A DNA stretch of 64,000 bases from Aurantiochytrium sp. KH105 (taxonomy: Eukaryota > Sar > Bigyra > Thraustochytrida > Thraustochytriidae). The stretch lies in the NCBI GenBank assembly GCA_003116975.1, contig BGKB01000021.1, positions 310,001 to 374,000 on the forward strand, written 5' to 3'. Under the pieces are notes generated by a model. The model was not told the DNA's origin and did not search any database. It was given only the letters and a program-made list of their open reading frames with translations. This document shows positions 18,955 through 27,742 of this stretch, piece after piece. Each line of letters starts with the position of its first letter. Position 1 is the stretch's first letter. Made by a program: the position numbers and the translations under genes.

Positions 18955-21900
18955 TTACGGGGCGGCCGAAGCCGTAGCCGTGGCGTTGCGATTGTATCGA
19001 TTCTTCATTTCATCGAGCGAAAGCTTGCCTCCTGTCGCACGTGTTGCGTTCCATGATCGCTTGTTGGCGGTCCCGGGGGGCGCTCCACCGCCTGCTGTCC
19101 CTCGTCGCAAGGAATCGGCACGCGAGCTGCTGCGAAGACTCGAACTCTTGGATGACGAACTCGAAGACATAGACCCCGAAGCAGTGTCGACGTCGACAAG
19201 GGCGTCGATCTCCTTGGCAACAGCGCCCAAGAGACGGTCCCGCATCTCCTTGGAGCTGCACCCGATACGGAACTTGGCAATGCAAGTAGATACCTTGTTG
19301 GAAATAGACCCAGCGGTATTCTGCTTGCAAACGTTGCGCGTAACCTGTGTGATCTGAAACGCGACATCGTCGGCCGCGGGGAGGGCCTTGGCATCGCAGT
19401 TGCGCAGATCCACCGTGTGCTGAAGCTTGTACGAGGGCTCTCCGGTCCCGCTGTTGCGCTTCTTGAGCTCGGCGAGCAAGAGAAGGTCGTTAAAAAGGAA
19501 GAGAGTGAGCGTTTGCGCCTTGCCTTCGTGGAAGGGAGCCGTCAGAGCCTGTACCTCATCCTCGGACACGAATCGGCGGTGAGGCTCTACAAGGGGCTCT
19601 GGGCAGCCCGTAGCGCCCCCAAGCTGCTTGTAAATCTGCAATACGCGGTCAATGTTCTCGGCATCGCTGACTTTCTTGTTCACCTGGGCAGCAATGGCCT
19701 CGACAGCCTTGGCGGCGCGGTCGAGTTCCTCGCGTGCGCTCGCGTCAATCGTTGCGTTCGGCAATGCTCCGACGGCCTCTTGCAGACTGCGAACCAGCAA
19801 GGGATACTTGCAGATACGCTGCACCGGCTTGATGAGAAGACTCTGCAAAGAATGATGCTGGTTCTCGGGTCGCGCCTCGCGTTGCTTGAGTACCGCATCG
19901 AGCTGCTTGTTGGACTGCCGGCAAGAAACGAGTCGCGCGAGCGCCCCTGCGTAGCGGTGGCAATATGTCGAGTAAATTTTGAGAAAGGGCAGGATAACTT
20001 GAAGCTCGTGGGTGAACACCGCAACAACCTTTTCAAGAGGCAAGTTTTCTTCGCCCGCGAGCTTTGTGACGCCCGCTTGAAGATTCTTGAGTAACTCTGC
20101 GTTGATTTTGAGAATTCCCTCCACATTGAGAAAAATGGCTTGCTCATCGTCAGACTCCAACGGAGGTCGCGTCTGTCGAAGGGGCAGCATGTACTCGCCA
20201 ATGATCTTGCGCAAGTCGCAAACGTAACCCTTTTCCGTGACGTACATTTCACGCAGGACAGAAACCGTCTTCGACATGGCGCGTCGCTTCTTCTCGTCCG
20301 ATTCGCTCGCAGCTGTCTTGTCGAGCTTGCCAAACACCGAGTCAATCTCATCCTCCTCTGTGGCCGCAACCGCAGCGTTGTAGCACGCTTCAAGCTCCTT
20401 GAGAGACAAGAGTCGCGTCGTACCCATTGACGCTTTGCGGCGATCGAGCTTGGCGGCCCACTGCCTTTGACCAGTTCGGGGCGCACCTTGGCTGTCCGAC
20501 TCGCCCGTTCGTGCGCCGGCCGACGAGTTCCCACCAGCCACGGAGCCGTTCGTCGAGCTGCTCGAGCTGACCCGACGCTGGGCGTTGGGACTCGGCGAGC
20601 CGGCAGAAGCGGTCTCGTCGTCGCCCCCAGCTCGAGTCGAGGTAGAAATGACGGACCCAGAGCTAGACTTGCGCGTTCGCTTGGTCGATTTTGCCTTTTT
20701 CGCTTCCGCTGCCGCCACCGTTTCCGCAGTACGCTCAAAGGAAATGACCAAGGGTCGCGGAAGACTCTTGATGATGTCCACGACCTGGTCCCAGGTCGCC
20801 TCTATGGGGACTGCATTGCCGCCCACAGCGGTGACGCGATCGCCGAGTGCAATGCCACCCCGCTCGGCGACGCTGAGTCCTGCCACACATGCGACAAGGA
20901 CGCCTTTGGGCTGCTTGCTGTTTTCGAGAGCGATGCCGAGCGGCCCATCCGGGAACTCCACATCCAAGTTCACGGTACCGCCCCTGGTCTCTTCGGGTCG
21001 AAGACGCGGGGCTACCTCGTAACGCGACTTCATCATTTCCAGCGACAGCTTTTGCTGCTCTGACGAAAGCTGACGCGAGTGCATACGACGAATTGGGGCT
21101 GGGGACTCCTCCGCGCCAACAGTAGCAGCGGAAGCTACCGCGACGGCAGCAGCCGAAGTAGAATTTGCCGCAGCAGCTGCGGGGAGATGACTGCCTTCAC
21201 CTTCGCTCGAGCTTGCTGCAGCACTCGCACCAGCTACTGCCTCGGGGGTCTCCTCAGAAGATGCAATTTTCGCCAGCGCGGCAGGTCCGCCTTCTGCAGC
21301 CACAACGCTGGAAGCCTGGGCAATTGCCTCCCGTGTAAGGGATCCTCCGTCGATACTCTGCCTCCAGCCACGGGGCTTGGCGCGGGAGGCCCAAGCTCGA
21401 GCCTTGCCGCGGTCTGGCTTTGCCGTTTCGCGCGTCTCGTTCGACTCCTCAAACTTGCTGTGCGCAGCCGTGAGCGTGGTCATGAGGCCTTCCGCGGTTG
21501 ACTCGGCATCGCACCAAATCTCGAATCGCTGAATCTGGGTCGAAAGCCGCATGGTCTGCGACTGGGCCTGCGATTGGGCCTGCGCAGAGATGGCACTGGC
21601 AGTCTGCGGAGTCAACGAGTTGGTCTTGCTCATTCGCTCGACACGCGATACGCGACGCAGCTCGAATGCGCTCCGTCCATCCTCGTCGACTACGTTGAGC
21701 TTTTTCACGCCACGGCACTCGTCGAGGCCGAAGCTGTGCACAACACGAAGATTCGATTTTCCCTTGGTGGTCAGCGATCCCATCATGCCGCTCTTTCTCC
21801 CTAGGGTGCCGACCTTTCCGAGTGTTCCCGTCGTCTGCACGCGGGCAAAAATCACGAGATCGTTGAAAATGTACATGCGGTGGCGAGCGCGCTTGTTTTC

Positions 21901-23409
21901 AGAGTACGGGGCCTCGCGCATAAGCACATCCTCGGTGCGCACGAAACGGCGCGACGGCGTGAGGAGGCCTGGGCAGCCACTTTCTCCGCCGAGCTCCACG
22001 TAGACTTTCATGACTTGGTCTTGGTTTTCAGCCTCGCTGACACGCGTGTTCACCATATCGGCAATGTCTTGCACAACCTTTTCGGCGTGACAAAGCTCCT
22101 TGACGTGTTGGTGAAAATCGGTGTCTTCTTCCCGCATCGCCGCAATCTTTTTCATGTGGTTGAGCAGCTCGCGGAAAAGGAGAGGGTACTTGCAAATGCG
22201 CTGCACCGGCTTAATGAGCAGGTGCTGGAGAGAGGCTTGCGCATTCTTCTTGCGGGCCTCGCGTCGCTGTAGGAAATGCCCGAGCTCGCGATTCGCTTCG
22301 CGCAGGCTCGTCAGTCTCTCAAGCGCTGCACTGTACTGATGGCAATACACCCAGTACATTTTAAAAAAGGGCACGACACGAACAAACTCCTTGGCAAAGA
22401 CGCCAGCCACTTCGCAAAGAGACGGGATGTCTCCGTTTCTGCTGACGCGTAAGAGTCCTGTCTGCAGACTCTGTAGAAGCTCCGCATTGACCTCGAGAAT
22501 GTTTTCGACGTTGTTGAAAATGAGCGCCAGGTCCTCGTGGCTGATGAGGCGCTCTCCGGAGCCGTCGTTCTTCACCGCCTCCTCGCGCAGAGGCTTGATA
22601 TACTCGGTGACCAGCTTGCGGATATCTTGCACATAGGTGAGCTCTGTGTCGAGGAGCTCGCGAAATACCTTGATGCTTTGCACTTGGTCCTTGCTTTGCT
22701 TTGAGCTGGCCGTCTTGGCTGCAGCGCTGTTGCCAGCTCCTGCCCACACGATCATGCGCTCAAAGACGGCAGTGGTCTTGATCAGCGCCGTTTCCTCGTC
22801 TTGGGCGGGAGCCTTTGCAGACACACTGGTGCTATTCAAGCTTGTACGGGCCAGCCCGTCGGTAATGGAAGCAGTTGACATCGAGGAATTTGAAGGCTGT
22901 CTTTTTCCAGCGCATTTCGACTCCACCACGACGCCATCCTCATCGACGCCGGTGTCATTGGTGCCGGCCCGAGGTCTTGCTGCGTCCGGATCAATGATGC
23001 TCCGCGAGCTTTGAGAGCGATCGCCAGCCTTTGTCAATGTAAGCTTTTGCAAGACCTCGCCGAGCTTTGCATAAAGTGCATCATCGGGGCAGATGAGCTG
23101 GACCGCGCCTTGTGTGTCTGGGTTGAGAGTGACCTCTCGTTTGGCAGGGTCGAGATCGATGTGCAGTGTGCCAGTTTCGATCCACACCAGCTCTGGCTTG
23201 CGTCTGGAAAAGGTTGACTTCTTTCGCAGCTGCGAGAGGAGAAGAACGTCCGAGCAGACGAGCAGGTGAACATCGTTCTTCTTGCGATTTGTCAGCTCGG
23301 CCGTCTCCATAAGGAGTCGCCGTCCGGGTTTGGCGAGGTCCGCAGAAGGACATCGCAAGCAGCGCGCCCACTCCACGAGCTCTGGGTCACACAAGTCTTT
23401 GCAAGACAT
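18955..23409 (-). CDS. Tandem DH-PH Rho guanine-nucleotide exchange factor with central PDZ
   Basis: A 1,484-residue single-exon protein. An N-terminal PH-like segment lies at about 30-125. DH domain 1 is at about 246-430 (RELLDTELTYVQDIRKL ... LIKPVQRICKYPLLF), followed by a PH domain at about 485-655. An Ala/Ser linker leads to a PDZ domain at about 808-890 (DGPLGIALENS, GLSVAERGGIALGDRVTAVGG). A second DH is at about 1045-1205 (REMYVTEKGYVCDLRKI ... LIKPVQRICKYPLLV) and a second PH at about 1275-1400. DH-PH units catalyse GDP release from Rho/Rac/Cdc42 GTPases at membranes; the PDZ probably localises the protein. Both halves end near a shared short motif (KLSLEMMKSRY and KLSLDEMKNRY), which supports internal duplication. 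The ATG at 23409 is the first in frame. Confidence 0.92.
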   Translation of the reverse strand: MSCKDLCDPELVEWARCLRCPSADLAKPGRRLLMETAELTNRKKNDVHLLVCSDVLLLSQLRKKSTFSRRKPELVWIETGTLHIDLDPAKREVTLNPDTQGAVQLICPDDALYAKLGEVLQKLTLTKAGDRSQSSRSIIDPDAARPRAGTNDTGVDEDGVVVESKCAGKRQPSNSSMSTASITDGLARTSLNSTSVSAKAPAQDEETALIKTTAVFERMIVWAGAGNSAAAKTASSKQSKDQVQSIKVFRELLDTELTYVQDIRKLVTEYIKPLREEAVKNDGSGERLISHEDLALIFNNVENILEVNAELLQSLQTGLLRVSRNGDIPSLCEVAGVFAKEFVRVVPFFKMYWVYCHQYSAALERLTSLREANRELGHFLQRREARKKNAQASLQHLLIKPVQRICKYPLLFRELLNHMKKIAAMREEDTDFHQHVKELCHAEKVVQDIADMVNTRVSEAENQDQVMKVYVELGGESGCPGLLTPSRRFVRTEDVLMREAPYSENKRARHRMYIFNDLVIFARVQTTGTLGKVGTLGRKSGMMGSLTTKGKSNLRVVHSFGLDECRGVKKLNVVDEDGRSAFELRRVSRVERMSKTNSLTPQTASAISAQAQSQAQSQTMRLSTQIQRFEIWCDAESTAEGLMTTLTAAHSKFEESNETRETAKPDRGKARAWASRAKPRGWRQSIDGGSLTREAIAQASSVVAAEGGPAALAKIASSEETPEAVAGASAAASSSEGEGSHLPAAAAANSTSAAAVAVASAATVGAEESPAPIRRMHSRQLSSEQQKLSLEMMKSRYEVAPRLRPEETRGGTVNLDVEFPDGPLGIALENSKQPKGVLVACVAGLSVAERGGIALGDRVTAVGGNAVPIEATWDQVVDIIKSLPRPLVISFERTAETVAAAEAKKAKSTKRTRKSSSGSVISTSTRAGGDDETASAGSPSPNAQRRVSSSSSTNGSVAGGNSSAGARTGESDSQGAPRTGQRQWAAKLDRRKASMGTTRLLSLKELEACYNAAVAATEEDEIDSVFGKLDKTAASESDEKKRRAMSKTVSVLREMYVTEKGYVCDLRKIIGEYMLPLRQTRPPLESDDEQAIFLNVEGILKINAELLKNLQAGVTKLAGEENLPLEKVVAVFTHELQVILPFLKIYSTYCHRYAGALARLVSCRQSNKQLDAVLKQREARPENQHHSLQSLLIKPVQRICKYPLLVRSLQEAVGALPNATIDASAREELDRAAKAVEAIAAQVNKKVSDAENIDRVLQIYKQLGGATGCPEPLVEPHRRFVSEDEVQALTAPFHEGKAQTLTLFLFNDLLLLAELKKRNSGTGEPSYKLQHTVDLRNCDAKALPAADDVAFQITQVTRNVCKQNTAGSISNKVSTCIAKFRIGCSSKEMRDRLLGAVAKEIDALVDVDTASGSMSSSSSSKSSSLRSSSRADSLRRGTAGGGAPPGTANKRSWNATRATGGKLSLDEMKNRYNRNATATASAAP

Positions 23410-23874
23410 CGTGTTTGTTCTCTCTCTTCTCTCGTTTCTCTCTCTCGCACGGGCCTACTCTTCTTGTCTTTCACAAGCTCGCTCAAGCGTGCTCTTGCTC
23501 TCGTTATCGCTCTCGTATATCGCTCTCGCTCTCGCTGGTCACTTTTGCCACTACCACCGTGGTAAACCCAGACAGAGATTTCGCCAATCGCACGTACGGC
23601 TTTTGCCGCAAGGCTGACGGCCGGGCGATATCGGCTGGTGCCACGATTGCCTAAAGCCGGAGAAGATGGACGGCTGGACCGCCACCGCCACCGCGACAAC
23701 GCCAGGAGTGGTAGACTGGATAATGCAAGCTATGCAAGCACGCTAGCCACGCAAGGAGGGAGCGAGACAGACTCGTGCGCTGGCTTCGCGCTCGCCCGCT
23801 CTCTCTCTCGCTCTCACACTCCTGTCCTCGCTCCCGTCTGGACTCGGTTTCCGCGAGCCGTCCAGGCAAGCGAG

Positions 23875-23905
<31 letters not shown>

Positions 23906-24791
23906 GCACGCCGCCAGCCAGGCGCGAGCGAGGTCTCTCTGCGTCTCCAGCGAGCGCGCGACCTGCGCTGCTGCTCTGCCTGCGCCGCGCGCCGCGCCCA
24001 AGCTGCGTGCGCCGCCTCGAGGATGGGACGAATTCGTCCCACCCGGGGCGTCTGCTCTGCTCTGCTCCGCTCCGCTCCGCTCGCCCTGCCGCCCCGCCGA
24101 TGATGCCGCGCTGCTCCAGCCGGCTCGCGCTGCCTGCCCGCCTCCTGCCCGCTGCGCCGCGACCGCTGCGCTCGCGCCGCCGCCGCTCGCGCCGCCGCGC
24201 CAGCTTCTGCCGCCCCGCGCGCGCGCGAGCGAGGGAGGGGCCAGCCGAGCAGCCGGGCGGAGCCGAGCGCGGGCGAGCGAGCGAGGGTCGTTTTGTCAGT
24301 TTCGAGCTCTGCAGAGGGAGGAGGACATGGTAACAGCCGAGCACTCGCTCGCGCGCACGCACGTACGGCTGGCTGGCTGGCTGGCCATACGTAGCCGCTC
24401 GAGTTCTCGCACGCGCGGGAGGAGGAAGACTTGACGTGAATGACATGGCATGATATGGCTGGCATGCAGGCGTGCAATGCAGGCTGCTGCTGGTGCTGCT
24501 GCTTGCTGCTGATCCTGTTGCTGAAGATGATTCTGTGATAACTTGGCGAAAAGTGACCTTGAAGAAGAAGGAGGAGAAACTGGCCGCAAGCCTTGTCTGT
24601 GAATTGCGCGCTCCGAAGTCGCTCGATTGGAAGAGACGGACCACCCTCGCACAAGCAAGCAGGTGGATTGGCGATACAACCCGCAAAGCGACGTCTGTCT
24701 TGCCGGTAGCTCGCCAAGTTCAAGAACTACCAACAGAAAAGTGCTGAATTTGAGACTTTCTTCGTCAAGACAAATCGAGGAGAATCCTTTT
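23410..24791. other. 1.4-kb GC-rich repeat-laden region upstream of RhoGEF gene
   Basis: Promoter side of the RhoGEF gene (-) and 3' flank of TACO1 (-). It holds CT-rich tracts (23415-23530), a CCAG tandem run (23874-23905), CTGCT/CCGCT repeats (24045-24075), a GGCT run (24368-24384) and a CTGCTG-rich run (24482-24515). ORFs across it are low-complexity reflections of these repeats in all frames. No gene supported. Confidence 0.55.
23874..23905. repeat. CCAG tetranucleotide microsatellite
   Basis: About seven consecutive CCAG units in GC-rich intergenic DNA. Confidence 0.85.
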
Positions 24792-25914
24792 CTACTCTGA
24801 CACGCGGACGTTATGGAAGACCTTGCTAACGTCGTCATCGTTCTCGAGAGCGTCCACAAGCTTCTCAAAGGATGCCAGATGACCTTCGTCCTCTATTGAT
24901 GTGGGGAGCTTGGCATCGTAGATGAGCTCAACATTATGTGCCTCCAAACCTGCCGCCTTGATACCATTGACGACGGTCTCGAGGTCGGGAACCTCGCAAA
25001 TGACCTCCACAACCTCACCTTCTTCCTCTGATGCGTCGGGGGAGGACGTCGCGGCCGTGGCGGGGGTGAATGCGGCGGCATCTGGCGCAACAACATCTGT
25101 CGCACCAGCTTCAATAGCAGCTTCCTCGGCCGCCTCTGCCTCCGCAATGCTAGACACTGGGATCGTGAAGAAGCCGACGCGTTCGAAGGCATAATTTGCC
25201 GTATTTGCCTCCAGCTGACCTCCGTGTTTCGAAAAGTGATGGCGCATGTTCGGAGCCGTGCGCTTTCTGTTGTCCGTAAGAGCCTCGACCATGAAGAGAG
25301 AACCCCCGGGACCCGCACCCTCGTAAAGAACACTCTCGAACTTGGCTCCGTCGTTTGATCCTTGGCCAGAGCCAAGCAGAATAGCCCTGTCGAGAACAGC
25401 CTTGGGCACGCTCGCCTTGTGTGCACGGCGAAGTACGGCCTCAAGGGCAAAGTTCATGTCGGGATCAGCACCGCCAGCCGCGGCAACCGTCACCTCGCGC
25501 GAGAATTTCTGGTATAGCTTGTGTTTTTGCGCGTCATTCTTGGCTTTCTTGTGTTTGATGTTGGCCCACTTGGAATGACCCTGTAAATCAGTAAAAAAAA
25601 AAGAAGGAAAAAGAGCATCCCAGCGCCAATTCCAAGGGGTTCGATTAACAGAAACAGGGCCCCAGTCAGGCGTCAAGCCCCACGTCAAGAACATGTAGCA
25701 AGATTGCAAGAGGTGAATGGCCCCTGTCAGTAAGACATGCTTTCGACTTTCTAGGTATCTCTCTGTCGAGATAAAGAGACCTTTATCAATTCGAATAACT
25801 GTAACGTACCGCCATGCCACGGGTTGTCATCTTCACCATCGTTGCCTGACGTTCATTTGCCCGCAACGCCGCGGACAAGAGGCCTGCACCTGCGCGGAGC
25901 TGCAGCGCCTGCAT
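24792..25914 (-). CDS. TACO1: TACO1 / YebC-family mitochondrial translational activator, two exons
   Basis: Exon 1 is 25914-25810 and exon 2 is 25580-24792, separated by a 229-bp intron with GTACGT donor and TTACAG acceptor, phase 0. The junction produces RGMA followed by GHSKWANIKHKKAKND, the hallmark YebC N-terminal motif. The spliced product is 297 residues. The 35-residue exon 1 is Arg/Ala-rich with few acidic residues, typical of a mitochondrial targeting peptide. Other family blocks are visible: VLDRAI, YEGAGPGG, TDNRKRTAPNMRHHFSKHGG and the ETVVNGIKAAG C-terminal domain. An Ala-rich insertion of ~30 residues lies in the second domain. Family members bind RNA or ribosomes and promote translation; human TACO1 aids COX1 synthesis. 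Unspliced reading would give a spurious N-terminus. It diverges from RPB12. Confidence 0.93.
25581..25809 (-). other. TACO1 intron, 229 bp
   Basis: GTACGT donor and an acceptor preceded by a T-rich tract ending TTACAG. The longest intron found in this window. The frame is open through most of it, so an automated call could wrongly keep it as coding sequence. Confidence 0.88.
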
Positions 25915-26328
25915 GGTTTACCCTCTTCTCGAGCGGAGTACGGAGCCGCGAGAGCCCTTCTCTCTCGCAAAGTCTTTTTCTGCGTGCCGCACTGCGACAG
26001 CAAGCCTCTGTGCAGTCGCACCCGCTTCGCAGCCACCGCGAACTGCTCGCTCGCTCGCTCCTTGCACGGGGCCGTCCGCAAATCTGAGCTCTGCTTTGCT
26101 GCTTCAAAGTGCTGGAATTCAGGTGCCTCAGCAACGCATTTTAAAGAATCAGGTGACCGACGTTCACTGGCGACGGTCCTTCTCCAAAAGTCTATCGGCA
26201 AAAAAAGAAAGCCTCGCGACCGGTCGGCCGTCCGTCCGTCTGACTGTCTGTGCGTGCGTGCTTGCGTGCGTGCGTGCGCATAACAGCAGCCTGGCGTGAA
26301 GAGCATACAGAAAGCGACCCGCGGCACA
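25915..26328. other. Divergent TACO1 / RPB12 promoter region
   Basis: About 414 bp. Near the RPB12 side it holds CCGT and TGCG tetranucleotide runs (26226-26280). No other gene is seen. Confidence 0.55.
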
Positions 26329-26547
26329 ATGAGCAGCGGCGCAGGTGCCGCCGGCAGTGCCGAGCAGCAGGAGGCCATGAAGCAGCAGGTGGCCAGCTCG
26401 CTCGCCAGTGGCATCACTTATGAGTGCGGCGACTGCGCCGCCAAGGTGCAGCTGCGGCCGCGCGACCCGATCCTTTGCCAGAGCTGCGGCTACCGCATTC
26501 TGTACAAGGTCCGCACGGCTCGTCTGCAGCAGTATGAGGCGCGATAA
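26329..26547 (+). CDS. RPB12: RNA polymerase I/II/III shared subunit RPB12 (RPABC4)
   Basis: A 72-residue protein from ATG 26329; an earlier in-frame ATG at 26296 would add 11 residues without family support. The C-terminal half is a textbook RPB12: YECGDC, about 17 residues later CQSCGYRILYKVRTAR, then QYEAR at the end. The four Cys (two CxxC pairs) coordinate one zinc ion. RPB12 is a shared core subunit of the three nuclear RNA polymerases and helps hold the RPB3/RPB10/RPB11 assembly platform. Length is normal for the family. The gene is intronless and shares a divergent promoter with TACO1. Confidence 0.96.
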   Translation: MSSGAGAAGSAEQQEAMKQQVASSLASGITYECGDCAAKVQLRPRDPILCQSCGYRILYKVRTARLQQYEAR

Positions 26548-27742
26548 GCTCGAGTTTGGCAGCTGCATTCTCCTCTCCAATAAGAAGCCGTAACTCTCTG
26601 GCGTCTCCAAGGCGCAGAGGCTCGCTCGCTTGCTCGCCCTTTCGCGCTCAGCTTGCGCAACGCAGGCATGACGACGCCTGCTGGCATTCTTATCCATTAC
26701 AGGCGTTGCCCTTTCCCTTTTGTTCCATGCAATGATGCATTAACATGAAAACGTATCATCCCTTTTTTCTTCTACTATAGTATACATTTTATGAGGGTGC
26801 TGGACCTTTTCATTCTGATTGGGGATGGGATGAAATTGCATGCAACAGTGCCATCTGGGTTGCCTCCATATAATCGGCCTCTGCAACGCTTGACCAAAGT
26901 TTTCGACGTAGAATTTCGCAACTGTTTCGGTCTAGCACGCGAAATCGCTTCCCTCACCTTCTTTTTACTTTTCTTTCGTCTCGAGGGGCGGGAACACACA
27001 CGATTGTTCGTCATTGCTGTCGCCGAGCCTCACGAGTTGTCACGAGCTACGATATCGTCTGCGCCAACGCAGGTCTTTACTTGAATTGGCTCTCTTGTCC
27101 TCCGAACCTTCCGAACCAACCTTCCTGCCCCTGCTCGTCCTCCTGCTCGTGCTGCTACTTTGACTTCGACCACTTCATCTTCGCGTTGTCCACTATCGGC
27201 ACAGCAGCTCGCTCATCCGTGGCCGCTGTCGCAGCCACATGCCACTGTGCGCTGCAGACCGTCCCTCAACATCGTTGTTTCGGAAGCAAGCAGCGACTCT
27301 TGGTCCCGCTCGATAGACGGCAAACGACACGGGCAAAACAGACGCCGGACTCGGCAGCGGACTCCGACCGACCGACCGAAGCCCCGGACGCGCGCGACGC
27401 GACGCGAGTCTCGGCATTCGCAAGGGAAGGGCGGAGCCTCGGCCCGCGCCCGCGCGAGGCCAGGCGTCTCGGGGGTGAGTGAGTCTGTTGCTGTGACGCG
27501 CGCGACAGCGAGCATCAAGCTCGCCATCGCTTCTTGCGAAGCAGCAGACTCTGAGATCATCTTTGTCGCTCGGAGGACCACCTTTATCGCCTCGCAGAGC
27601 GCATCGTGGAGCGAGGAGAGGGCCAGGTGGGGCTGAGCAAGAGTTCCGCAAGAGGGAAAGACCGTTTGCACACGTACGTGCGCGTGCGTGCACGCGTAGT
27701 GAAGCGTGAAGATCGGAGGTTCCTTCCTAGGAAGAATCCGAA
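26548..27742. other. 1.2-kb intergenic region upstream of second ankyrin gene
   Basis: AT-rich 3' flank of RPB12 (to about 26800) followed by GC-rich sequence with GT-like candidates but no convincing exon. A small plus-strand frame at 26791-27084 shows no recognisable protein and is not called. Alternating CGTACGTGCG sequence lies at about 27670-27700, just upstream of the ankyrin gene. Confidence 0.45.

Noticed and set aside
23874-24384. CCAG/GGCT arrays considered as CRISPR or transposon ends
   Set aside because: They are simple microsatellites without spacers, terminal repeats or a transposase.
23743-24723. Long frames on both strands in the RhoGEF upstream region
   Set aside because: All frames are open because of GC-rich tetranucleotide repeats; no conserved features.
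25581-25820. TACO1 read without splicing, starting inside the intron
   Set aside because: It would replace the targeting peptide with unrelated residues and carries intron signals; splicing restores RGMAGHSKWANIK.
26791-27084. 97-codon plus-strand frame downstream of RPB12
   Set aside because: No family resemblance, no coding-like composition, and it lies in an AT-rich 3' flank.
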